Assembly: GCA_024036415.1 (NCBI GenBank)
Contig: JAMWET010005002.1
Span: 896,302-960,301, forward strand
DNA: 64,000 nucleotides
Source: Prochilodus magdalenae
Taxonomy: Eukaryota; Chordata; Actinopteri; Characiformes; Prochilodontidae
Reading direction: 5' to 3'
The notes under the pieces were generated by a model. It searched no databases and was not told the DNA's origin. It saw only the letters and a list, made by a program, of their open reading frames with translations. This document shows positions 13,385 through 25,800 of this stretch, piece by piece. A program made the position numbers and the translations under genes. The number at the start of each line of letters is the position of its first letter. Within the stretch, counting starts at the first letter, position 1.

Positions 13385-13952
13385 TATTCTTACTATTCAG
13401 ACACACGATCTGAACTGCAGGTAGGCCAGTCAGGCACACTGCTGTAGCATGTGCAGAATGAGGACTGGTATTGTCCTGCAGAAATACCCATAAACTTCCT
13501 GGAAAAAAGATATCATTCTCATAGCTGTATGTGTCCATCTAAAATCCATACTATGGCTGATGCTGGATTTTGCAGAGTAGGAAAATCCTTACTTTCCTCA
13601 CAGACACCTGAGAACTTATTGCCCCTGTTGCCCAAAGACCTGCCACAGCACCTATTTCCACTGTCTTTCTGACCATCTGAGAAGTTCAGGCCCAAAGAAC
13701 TCCACGGCGCTAGAACTGATTTATGGCCTTTTCCTTGTGCAGTTAACCCAGCAGCATGACTGTTTCTCATGCAAGGCCATCTAAGCGCATAGAGGTCATG
13801 AACATTCAACTGTGGTTTCCAGCCTTGACACAGACTGAGATTTCTCCAGATTCCCTGAATTCTTTTTAAATTATATCCCGCGGATGGTGACAGACCCAAA
13901 TCCTTCTTACAATATTATATCCTGTGGATGGTGATAGACCCAAATTCTTTTT
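13385..13952 (-). mobile_element. Decayed Tc1-like transposase remnant, minus strand
   Basis: On the minus strand the phrase IWRNLSLCQGWKPQLNVHDL followed by YALRWPC matches the GEIS-R-GQGRKP-L-ARDLRALRR region between the two helix-turn-helix parts of fish Tc1-like transposases. The DNA string 'gagatttctccagattcc' (from about 13830) is a familiar piece of that family. The left part ('gaactgcaggtaggccagtcaggc' at 13410) also resembles sequence found with it. The frame carries stops and the catalytic part is lost. A 44-bp tandem duplication sits in its right end. Confidence 0.55.
13869..13952. repeat. 44-bp tandem duplication
   Basis: 'ttatatccYgYggatggtga' begins at 13871 and again at 13915, followed in both copies by 'agacccaaat'. 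The two units differ at a few positions, so the duplication is not recent. It lies at the edge of the Tc1-like remnant. Confidence 0.8.
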
Positions 13953-15456
13953 ATTTCCACATTTTTCTTTTTATCGCATTTTCAACAAAGTCCCAACATT
14001 TACACTATTATTTAGCCCCTTTTCAATGTGTCACCGTAGTCTCTCCTTTTGTTGTTTATTTCTGCACTGTACTGTCCCCTTCCCCTCATTTTGTGAGAGA
14101 GGAGAGGAGTGAGGAGGGAGTGATGGAAAGGCATGGAGTGAAAGAGAGTAAGGGAGGGAGGGGGCGTCTATTTGTCTTCTTGGCAGGCTCTGATGGTGAA
14201 GACTCTTTTCTTCCTCCACATGTGAACTCTACTGACCTCATCCATCTATTCTGCAGGGGAGGCAGCTGGGCAGCCAGAATGATTAGCCTGGACTTTGGCA
14301 AACTCACTTTCCCCTGTATGTATATATTAGGTGTAGTTATTTCAGTGGGGATGATATCAGAATTCCCTTTTTTCTTAATCTATATTGACTGATGTTGCAA
14401 ACTGGTATTTGATGATGCATTTATTGTAGTCTGGAAGAGAAGAATGTTCAGGTACCTCTGGATAATATCTTTATTTTATTCATTCTACTGTACTGGTAAC
14501 TGAATTGGAACAGACATTTACAAACCATTTTCCACATAACAAAAGAAGGGAAGATTATCCATCGTGTGATAAGCTATTTTTCCTTACTGCCAAAGAGTCA
14601 CTGAGCATTACTACAAGTACTACATCACTAACCATAGATACATGTACCAACAACAGAGTGTCAAAAAACTAACATTAACTTTTTACACGATTACTGACGA
14701 TTATGTATGATCACGATTATGTGCAGATCAGATGACATCTTGATACTGATTAATACCTAGCATTTAGTTTGATGAACTTTTTTTAATAATTAATATTAAT
14801 AATAATATAATAATAATAATTTTACATTTAATAAGAAAAAAGGCAGTAAACAAAAGCCACACAATTACTTTTGTCAGACCCTGTTTGTCAGACTGTTCCA
14901 TTTTTCCCGCGATGTTCTCTGTGTAGGGAGTGTGTATGGATGAGAAGTGCCTATTTTCTTCACCCTGCCCTTCTCTGTTTTTTCAGAATACATGTAACTG
15001 AAATATTTACAAAAAATGTTACAAAAAATGTCTGTCTGACATGGCTCCTCCAATGAGAACAGACTACAGAGAATAACTTTTTTTCCCCCAAAAACTGCCA
15101 AAAATACAGGAACATCTAAGACAAATACTTTGTTAAACTTCAAAGACATTCCTGTATTTTATGAAAATATTCTTAGAACTGTATAATGCTTCTTTGGCTG
15201 CTAAATCCATTCAAGAATGTAACAGCTTGAGCCAAAATGGGCTTCCATACTGAAGGGGTTGTGTATGTGTTGATTTCTAATATTAATAACTGTTAATATC
15301 GCATCATTACTTATATTTACGCAATGTGTAAGAATATTATACATGTTTGATCTAATTAAATATGGTCCTGCTAATAAGGCTTAGGTGGACTTGTTGTGTT
15401 CCTTCTTCTTTTTTTTTTATATATGCCTTTTTCTGTCTCTTTTAGAAACCATAAAC

Positions 15457-16192
15457 TAGGACTGCATGATATGGCCAAAAATGTTATCATAATATTTTTT
15501 AATTCAAGTTTAACAAACCAGGTAGCTAATTGTGGTTTTAAAATTATTCTTTAAGGTGAATAACTAACACTTACCAAACAGCAGAACATTTTACAAATCT
15601 GTCATGAGTGTGGGAGAAAGCTTCTCTGTCCTGTCCTAGTAGCTGAGGGTGGAAGAGCTGCAATAGTGCAGGTCAATATTTGCGGTGTGATTCTAACACA
15701 CCCGACACACACCATCCTGCTTTTAGGAGGTGTTTAAACTGAATCAGTGTTTTTTGTCCTTGTTTGATCACTGTAGTTGACTACAATTACATCGGTTGAA
15801 TCATGCTGTGCATGTGACAGTGCTGCTTCATGTTAGTCAGCTACTATTAAGGGGCTAGCCTGGGAAGCAACTTTCCCTTTCCTAGCTACTTAAGTTTGTT
15901 AAAAGTGTGTTGGCTCTAGGCCAGTATAGTTACATGACATTTATCACGGCACTCACATTTGGTCGTTCCACTGGCTAAACTGCATTTTAGCCCTCACTTT
16001 CTCCCTCTTGCTTGTGCCTCTGGTGCCAAAAAGCGAGTCATGTTGCAGTGGAAAACGCCCTCTAGAAGGCTCTCTTGAAAGCAGACGTCTGAGAATGACC
16101 CATTACATTAATCATTCATCACACCTTTGTTATATTTCTATTGAAGAAAGTTATATCATGATAAAAGTCACTGTGTTTTTTGCCCAGCCCTA
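15457..16192. mobile_element. Candidate 736-bp non-autonomous DNA transposon
   Basis: The left end reads 'taggactgcatgatatggcc'. The right end, read on the opposite strand, starts 'tagggctgggcaaaaaac' and shortly reaches 'atcatgatat'. Short inverted ends of the form tagg(g/a)ctg, with '(g)ggctgc-c-atat' next to them, are typical of small hAT-like fish elements. No transposase frame is present. The flanking 8-mers ccataaac and cctcaaat agree at only five positions, so a target-site duplication is not demonstrated. Confidence 0.4.
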
Positions 16193-18885
16193 CCTCAAAT
16201 ACTTGCTCATGTTTCAGAATTCCCAGTACATTCCTTGCCAAAACTATACTTAATAACAAAAATATTAAGGCTCTTTAATAACAGTATTTGTGCATTTGTA
16301 TTACAGCACTCCAAAATACTGTATATCATAGTAGGTCACAATCAGATTTGGGGAGTAACAGAATACATGTAATGCCATAAAAAAGAAAAGTAAGTGTAAT
16401 TCAAAAAAGATCATAATCAGACTTTACATTACATATTTATTCGTTCTCCGTTTGCCATGAATAACTTTTGTAGGTGAAACTCACTTTACCTGACTCCACC
16501 TAACTCCACCAATATTTACCGTCTCTGTGGCTGGCACAGCAACATCCAACCTGACCGGACTGTTTAGCTTTGGCAAGTATAATTTTCAACAAACATCAAA
16601 AAAATTATTTTGTCCTCTGCTTCAATACATAAGGATTGTACAACTCTAAAATCACCTCAAACCGTTAAAATGGCTTTTTAAGAGATCCTTTTTAAAGGCA
16701 ACCAGAACAGGGCCTACATGAACAATCAAATGTTTTAATACATAATAGGTTCTTTGCCTGATCAAATAATTCTTCTCCATGATGGAAGCTGTATATGGCT
16801 CTCTAAAGAATCCATTATAAATGGTTCCACCATTGTTTCAAGTCAAAGAACCCTATTTCAATACTGCATAGAACCCTTTTTGCTAACAGGGTGAGCCACA
16901 GACATCTGTATAAAGTCTCCACTATGCTTTCGTGTTTCCAAAATAGAAAGAAGTTTGGCCCAACAACACTCTTTGCCTTCTTTGTGAGAACCAAAATACA
17001 AAGTTTGCATCTTCATGACTTTATCCCCTCTATACAGACATTATCATAATAGTAACAGTGTTGCGTAGCCACTGGGGAAGCATTCTTCTGACTGCAGGAA
17101 CACAGCTGAGCTGTGGTAGCTACAAGTGGTAGACTATAGCAATGCCCCTGAGGCACAATGCTTCCTAGATGGCCCTAGCTATTAGAGAAATTATGCCACC
17201 TCTGTTGATTTATTTCATAAAACAGTGCAATCATGTCCTACACATAAGAAGTTTGAGGCATCTTTATTCTTTGGGCTTCAATGATAAAGAAAAGAGTGGT
17301 GCAGGTGCTCCAGGTATCCATGGACAAATGGGCATTCAGCTAAACCCATAATTCTTTTTTTTTTTTCTCTTCCTTATCTAAATAAAATGTGCTCGAACTA
17401 AGGCTATTGCTACAGTATACTTAAAGAGGACGTGGGCAAAAATAAAAATGTATTCTAGGGAACATTTGTTTGTGAGCATGTTTTTCATCCATTCCCACAA
17501 TTAACAATCCAGTCTCTTGTTTCTTTTAATGTTTAAGTGTTACGAGGATATTGCAGCATTGTAGCATAGCTACACATCACAGTCAGCAAAGAACGCGTAG
17601 ATTCATTCATCACTGCAGTTGCAGCTTCTATTAACTACAACCTCAACCTTCACTTTACTGTATTTTCTTATTACTGTATTTAACAGAGATGAAGCTGCAG
17701 TGCAGTCGCTTATCGCTGTTTCTGCTGGAGCTGTAGCGTTACAGACCATCACACAACTGCCCGAAGAAAATAACATGCACGCGAACCGTAAAATGTTCCC
17801 TCTAATTAATTTGTCATTTTCCCCAGCCCCCTCTGGAGCGCCATAAAACAGAGACACGAATAAGAATGTAACAAACAGATACTCGAGACCTGAAATGATT
17901 TAGGCCAGGCCTCCTTTCTGTTCTGATGCCATCATTCTTAGCCTGGCTGCAGTGTGTTTATACTTTCAGATCCCTGCTGATAACTCTGAATCCTGTTTTC
18001 TCTGCTCTCTAAAACATGCTGCTTCATTAGAAGAAAGCCTTCTCTCCTCCTCGTATTTCTCTCCCTTTCTCCTTGTTTTCTTATTGAACTACGCCAGCCT
18101 TAGCCATTTGGCACAGTGTAAGCCTCTTGTTTAATCCAATTAAATGTGTGCGAGTAAGCCGGCAGGATTTTAAAAACAGAAGAGCGCTGCTGCCTCTGCT
18201 TTTGTAACATCAAGCTCTTTCTTTCTTATTTCTTTCTTTCCTTCTTTCAGTTTCTACTATAAAACTTGTTCCTTATTTCTCTATCTTGTTATCCTTTATT
18301 CATTTGTTTCCTTCTTTTTTCCCATTCTTTTTACCTGAGTCCAATAAAAAAGCAGCCACCTTTAATAACCATTCAAGCCAGTGGGGAACAGTTTGGATTT
18401 TAAAGGAACCTGGGCTTCTTCCTGTGTAAACGAGCAAGAGGCTGATGACAGTATACTCATGTCTTTTACACTTTCACCCTATTAATCAGTCTGGAGAGCC
18501 AGAGAATGTGTGTTATCTCATCTGAGATCAGAGATAAGCTCTTGTTTGGCTAATCCCTTTCCTAGAATGACAACTCGAGAGCAGTTGAAGTAGATCGCTG
18601 AATTATGAATTATGCACATTTTTCCGACTGCCATTTATTTCTGCAACAGCAAGCTTTAGTTAAAGTAGGGGTCGTCTGACTATTGTCCTGGCTGATAACT
18701 GGAGGGAATAATTATAATTTCATTATTCAACATTTGTCATTCATGTTTTAGGCTAACTTAGAAAATGAATAGTAACAATAAACCACTGAATTATGTGTAC
18801 AGAAAGGTGTTCTCTATAGAGAACATGTACTTATTTCAAACTTAGAAAATCAGCAAAACATCATTTGACTGCAAATTAGCTCGAG

Positions 18886-18995
18886 GAAGTCCTTACACCC
18901 AGTTTGCCTTCCTAAGAAGTCTCTACGCCCAGCTTGTCTCTCTAAGAAGTCTCTAGGCCCAACCTGCCTCTCGAAGAAGGCCCTAAACCCAGTTG
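18886..18995. repeat. 30-bp minisatellite, about 3.7 units
   Basis: 'gaagtc/gaaggc' recurs at 18886, 18916, 18946 and 18976, exactly 30 bp apart, with 'cccag-ttg-ct' in each unit. The minus-strand frame 18850-19065 reads it as 10-residue repeats of the type RDFLERQ-G-. With no splice signals or homology I treat this as a consequence of the 30-bp period, not as a protein. Confidence 0.85.
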
Positions 18996-21519
18996 TGTCC
19001 ATTACTGCATTATGCTCACTGTGACCAAAAGCCACTGTGACGTGTGACAGCACAATCAAAGTCACCTGATTTATTCATATACCAAGAGAGTGTAGAATAC
19101 ACAAGGGTGCCTGAGAACATTTCCTTTCATCCTTTTAGCCAAATGTCTGAACATTGCTCAGACCAAAGGTCATTCTACACTTTTCTTTCTTTCATATTTT
19201 CACTACAGCAGTAGCACAGCATTAATATAATTTGTCAGTTTACAGGCTAGAAACCATCGTTTTCCAGTGAGTGAGGCTTCAGGATGCATTCATTTGTATC
19301 AGTATTTCCCTTTAAAGAGGCAGCAAGTATTAAAACCATAAATTAAATCTTGGTGATCCTAAACATAAGCCTTGATGAACCAAAAAGAGAAAAACTATTT
19401 CCTCATTCTGACTGACGGGATTGAGGGCAAAAATCCTGCAATCAGAACGACCAACAGTGTTGTCAACAGCACATTTATCCAGGAGCTAAAAGCATAAACA
19501 AATTAACTAAATAAGTTGACAGCCCTCTTAAAGCCGGCTCCTAAGGCATACAGCCAGGATCCAAACCAGCAGTTTGGAAATGTAAAAACTGAGAAAAGCT
19601 TAAGAAAAAAGCTGACCAATGACACTTACAGGCAGAGAAATGACCAACTTTATGGCCATTTTAACAAAACAATTCATGTACATTTCCCATAGCGTTAATT
19701 ATACAACACTGACATCTGTTTTCCTAGGGAAGGATTAATGTAACAGATAATTAATTAGCAGTTTCGTTTAACGGTAGCCTATCTTCTCTTTACTCTGCTC
19801 TTCTTTGTACTATACTGCAAGACACTGGAGAACATAATTGATCAGTTATTGGTTGGAAATCCATTCGGCCTATTCTCCGGAGTGAAGTTCTGAGCTGCAT
19901 TATGAGCAGATCAGTATTAGAATGCATAGATAATGCTTCTTATTCACGTCAGCATTAATCTTTCAGGCCAGTCCATATGGCAGACAGTCTGAACACAGCA
20001 AGCTTTAATGAGGTATTTTCTGGAAAAGGCTGTGGTTAAATACTATATCATGAAAATAAAGATTATTTACTTTCAAAAGCTGAGCAGCACAGGTGTACTC
20101 TGGTTTTTCTGACTATCAGCACAGACTAACTAGTAAGAGTGTACATGACTAAAAAATAGCACATGTAACAAATTATCATTAACATGCCCGTCGTTCTCTT
20201 CCAGGTGCCTATTACATGCTGGCCTTTTTAGAAACTGTCTTTAGTGATCAAAGCTACTAGTCTAGGTGCAAGTGGGTGGGAACTGGGGCTAGGTTACCTG
20301 CACACCCATGTTCATATAAATTCTGGGGGTTGCAATTTCACTTTAAAGCCAAACCAGAGCCAAATCTTGTCTTTAACTCCTACTCAGCAGAATGAGTTTA
20401 CCCAGTTAATATGCCCTACATAATGGGAACTATAATGCTCAGAGTTGATCATTTTATTTGTGGCGTCTATTAGAAACAAATTACCTGCTCCAATTTTCCA
20501 AAAACATATTTGGGAATATTTTTTCACAAAAATAACCCTCTGTCTGAAACCTGCCAATAAACTGGTGAGTTCAGACACCAGAGCAGCTTCCTACTATAAG
20601 TTCCCCCCCACACCACTGTGGCTGTTCTTACAATGACATCACTTCTGCTGTATCAGGTTGAGCCAGAATCTGATCCCGAAAGTCTGGTAGAACAAGTCAG
20701 TAGGCCTGACCCACCTTTGCAAGTTAGACTGGAGAAGGACATGATTTAGCTCTCTGTGTGTTGTGTGAGGGCTTGCTAAGATGGCTGATTGTGTTATGAC
20801 ATGACATTATCAGGTAACAGACAAAAAAGTCTGGAATTCCAACGAGGTGTTTTAGACAGCTGAGCAAAGTGGTTTCTTTGGGATAAAGTTTCTCCCTCTG
20901 CCATGTGCTTTGGGCTTATAAGCTCAAACAGCTAAGTTCTGGGACCTGGCGGACCTAGGAATACCTTATTATAACAGCCATATAATAACGACATACTACA
21001 TACCTACCTATATTCACCTACATTTTGATTTAACATCAACACCTGCCATTCTAGGAAATGACTAATGTGATAGCTAATTAAATAGCATAAATAGCTAACA
21101 TGCAGGACCTCAGACAGCTATTATAGACAGCTGCTTAGGATCAGCTCTGCAGACATGTTGACTGTCGTCTCATGAGCTAAATCAGAAACACCGAGTCATT
21201 AGTTATCTGTTGCTGATGGTGACATAAACCTTACTGCATCAGGCATATACTGCATATATTTTGCATGATTTTTTTTGGTTAATAAAATTTTCAGCTGTAT
21301 ATACTTGTTTGCTGGGAGTATGAAACTATGTCTGAGTCAAATGTACTGTGATGTCATTGTGGCCTTTTTTACTGCATGAGCAATGAAGATTTCAGACCTC
21401 ACAAACAACACAATTCGATTAGGATTAGGAACTCATTCTGAGCATTAGTAAAAGATACAGAGAAAATGGGACTCCTAAGAATGATACAAGACCAGGCAGA
21501 CAACTAAAACTGTCACCAT

Positions 21520-21960
21520 CAGATAAACAGTGTTTAAAGCTTTCACGGTCCAACAGGTGTCTCTGTACACCCTCTGTGCTGCAGAAACACAACTCAGAGC
21601 GATGAGTCTCAAACGATATGTAGCCATCAAGAAGCCGCTTCAGAGAACAGAAGAACATTTGCTTATCAAACAAGGAACCTTCCAAAGTTCTCAGAACAAC
21701 AGATTAGTCACCCCAGAGTCCAGACTTTAACATCCTTGAATCTGTTTGGATTTACTTAGATTTTGCAAGGCAGAAATTGCAAATAACATCCAAGACTGGA
21801 CTAAGCGGTGTGAAAAAATATTCCTTGTGTAAAATAGAGAATGCCCTAACTTTACTGGCTTCTTGTAGATTTAAAACTCTGATGCTTGAATACACAGTCA
21901 AGAATGAACCAGCAATTCCTACTTTATGGCAAAGATCAAAAGTTGACAAGCTTTAAGTAC
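21520..21960 (+). mobile_element. Tc1-like transposase remnant
   Basis: The plus-strand frame starting at 21530 includes MSLKRYVAIKKPL, like the linker 'R-A-(V/R)KKPLL' of Tc1-type enzymes. Further on, 'ccagagtccagactttaacatccttgaatctgt' corresponds to the PQSPDLN-IE-VW block that carries the last acidic catalytic residue. The parts between are deleted and the frame is broken by a stop at about 21730. The same block recurs at 4590-4650. The boundaries are estimates; no terminal repeats were found. Confidence 0.45.
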
Positions 21961-24900
21961 AACTTGGCCTGATCTGCATCAAGAGTCTGGCACCCACATG
22001 GTAGAAAGAACTTCCACTGGCTTTTGGAACAGCAGACTCTCTGACGAATGACCAATTAGTAAGTAGTAAAAAAATCAAGAATAATAAGAGGAAACAATGA
22101 AGATTTTAAATATATAAGCACAAATGCAGTTCAGCATGATGGCGTTACCCACACAACAGTCAATCCAACCTCTAAAGCATTATTTAGTTGAAAGGCATTC
22201 GATATTTAATTATGCAAACACAGCAGCAATAAAGGCAGAAGATGTACTAAAAAGTTCCATCTCCCACACTCTGAGTGCAGATGGCTATACCTGTGAGAAG
22301 CTACAAAGCCTTAGTTCCTCAGCAGATAGAGTATTATTTATAGAGAATACACATGCATGGAACACACCTCTGCTCCTCTGCTCCTCATGCTTCACTTAGC
22401 ATTAAAGCCCCTCACAGCATAGAAAGCCTCGGTTAAATATTGATGAGGCCCCTGACTAACTCATTCGGACAGCGCTGGGTTTAACCCCTTAACGAACAAA
22501 CTCCGTGATAAGCAGGATGTTTTCTTAATGTAATATGGGCATCCATTATGCAGTGATACTGTCTCTATGTGTAAAATTTTAATGCAACGTCATTTATGTA
22601 GGGCATCCAAGTAACTCGTTTTGGCTCCACAGGCATGACTATGGCCAGGAGTGTTTATGTAAGCCTGGGTTTTGTGTCTGAACATGTGAGGTTTCATTCA
22701 GCCATTCTTTGTGTGGGAAAAGAACAATGTTTCATTATAACGTAATTAGAAACAACTCTAATGGCACCAGTAGTGCACAGTAATGTGCTTATGCATGCCA
22801 TGCTCTTGAAAGCATTTCTGCAATGGTAGCTGAGCTACATTTCTATTTCTACATTCACATTTACCCAGCAAGTGTTGTAACTCCCAGAGAAGGACATTTC
22901 AGGCTATTTTAGTCATCCATTTACCAAAGCTTTTTGTGACACACATATCAGCCTTTCATCTTTGGTGTATGAGTAGCTTATGACAATACTAAATTAACCA
23001 TTGGTAATATGACTATATGCTTATATATTCAATAAAAGCTTATTTTACACCCTACTTCTATATATTTAAACAAAAATAAAGCACTGAACATTAATAGGTG
23101 AATTTATTCCACCCCCAATTCCAATAAGCTGGATAATGTCCAGTCACACTATACCACCAGCCCTCGGAGGAAATAGCACATGCTTTTTTCGAGTCATGAG
23201 CAGCCAGTCACCACATCTTGTCAAACTGGTGCTAAAGCGATGTTATTGGACAGTTGAACAGCTCAGGTTTGGACGAGAACGCTAACTGCCAGTTCTGTTT
23301 CGTCAGCTAACCCACCCAGAAAGAGTAAGGCCAGCTGTGCTCTCTAAGCCAAGACTGACTATAGTTACGCCATGATGAGAGATCGCTAACACCACTGATG
23401 ATAGGATGTACCATTAGGACTGCCAGTGGGGAGCGAAGGGCCATTTAACTGAAAGTTTAGATTGTTTACATCCTGAAGAAATTACACTGTATGGAGGCCT
23501 TACCAACAGATCCGAACAGGTGAACCACCAAACTCTTTGACAGAACCAATAAAAATTTCCATTTCAGCTCAGAAGTAGGGCATTTCCCAAACAATTTTAG
23601 CCTTTTTCAGTTTGTGTTCAGTGAGAGGAGCTGCAGCTCGCTAATCTTAAGTCAACCAATCACCGATTCCGTACTGCTAAACTAATATTGCTTTTAGAGC
23701 TAGCTGCTGTAGACGTATTTTCCTTTAGCTCCACCAGTATTCAGGTCCACACAGAAGAACAAACACACAAGGGAGGCAAGCATTTTTCTCAGTGTACATC
23801 AGAGCTGTACAATCCGACTGTTTCAACATTTTACTCCTTACAAACACTCACACTGCTTTTGCATCTCCAGCTGATGATAATATAAGATAACAGCAAAGAT
23901 GTATGCTATTTTTAGCCACATGAATTGTATTTCAGTCCAAGCATCAGCAACCTGACTGCTTACATCCAACCGACAAACAAATCATAAAATAAAACATATT
24001 ACTTTTTCTATGACTGAGATACAATTTTCTATTTTTTAGTTTTCATGGAGAGTAAGAAAGCGCTCGCTGTCTTCGAAATTGGGTGGATGCTGTCTAAAAT
24101 GAGCTGCGTATGAAAACATTGATGATGCCAGAGATTATTACATGACCCAAAACCCAGTAAAGTGTCCAAACAAACACGGATTCTGTTGATGAACAGATAT
24201 ATGCAGACATTGTATTATCATGACATGAACGATTGTTGTAGTGATAAGCCTAATTGTTTTTCGTCACTCAGCCAGACAGGTTTTTTTTCTGTTGTTTTTT
24301 TTTGGAAACAATACGCACCATTTTGCCCCACCACAGGTGTGGTGCTACCCCTGTCGCCAAGTGAGAACCATTCAATAGATGTATTTGTTTGGTATCAACT
24401 AAGTTTTTCCTGCTGTTTTAGGCTTCAAGGTATGGGGTGAAATACAACATGACCAGGCTAATAATGTTAACTGGGGTCAAAACAGATGATTAAAACTAGT
24501 CTGCTTATTTTAAAGACTGGCTGACTTTCTTAAAGTGAACATTTTGCTTAAATCACCTAGTATGCATTTGGGTTTTCAGATTCACCTAAATTCAGTGCCT
24601 GACACGTGTAATAAAATGGTATTACTGATACCACAAACGATAGACACCACATGGAAGATGCTGGACAAACCTGTTTTTCTAATAGAACAATTAGAACAAA
24701 GCATTCCTCTAGAACAACGATATTACTACCATACTTGCATTTGCTCAGGTATTCAGTCGTTAGGGATTATGAGGATTATAAAGTGAATCACATAAGCCAA
24801 CTGCCCAAAACGCTTCAAGGACATTAAGCATGAGCAGTGAGATGAAGGCAGGGTAGAGTAGCATTTCTTGGCATTTTAGAGAGGGGATTCACAGTGCCAC

Positions 24901-25502
24901 AACTACAGAAATATTCAAAATATGACATTTCTTTGCAAAATGCCACTGTGAAATGTTAATCACTTGACTTCTGATACAGAGATGTGGTGTGTAAAGGAGA
25001 CTGGTTTATCTCGTTTCCTTTCCTTGTGTGCACCCAGCGGTGCGTAATGCAGCAGTACATACTGCAGCCGGTACTGTCTGTCTGTTCTTTATGCATGGCT
25101 AGCTGCTGTACTCAGATCATGTGTTTAATGGGATCATACCGCCTGTCCACTTATCATCCGAGCTGTCAGATCAGCCCCTGGGATGGCTTAGATGCTGTCA
25201 TGGTCCAAATATGGAGCACGGCTTCATTCTAATGCATAAAGTGAGGTGTGTCTTCAAGTCCTTTTTAAAAAGGGTTGTGAATGTAGTCTAGGAAGAATGT
25301 TCCCCTTACTGTAGGGCTGAGCAAAGAGACTTTAAACGGTGTCTTTAATTTCTATAACTTTTGCATCACCCTTATCCTTACCCCACTTTTAAACCAGTGC
25401 CTTGTGATTGGTAAGTTAGTGTAAAAACACTCCTCAAATCATGCTCCAAATTAGGCAAATATTATAAATATAAAACAGAAACAAACCACATATATCTGTA
25501 TT

Positions 25503-25800
25503 AGGGCTGACAACGTAAATTATTAATGCGACAATTCTGTTAATGCATTCTCCTGGTGTGACCCTGTGGACCATTCATAGTAGAGCTCCCCAGCCAGTAG
25601 CTAGAGGTGGGCAATACTACAATACTGTAATTTTTTGTTACTGTAATAAATGTTGTTATTGTGATAAACAATATGTGACATTAAGTATAGATATAATCTG
25701 CCCTGTTTAACCAGATTAAGTGCAGCACAGCATGTGCCAAAATATCTATAAATATTCTGATTTAATATTTTTGCCATATGGTCCACCTCTAATGGCATTT
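25503..25800 (+). repeat. Possible 'agggctgacaacgtaaa' fish repeat remnant
   Basis: 'agggctgacaacgtaaattattaatgcgac' resembles the start of a common fish DNA repeat that begins agggctgtcaacgttaa. From 25604 'agaggtgggcaatactacaa' resembles another 'gggca-tat' element end. Both are short and diverged, so this is a weak call. Confidence 0.3.
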
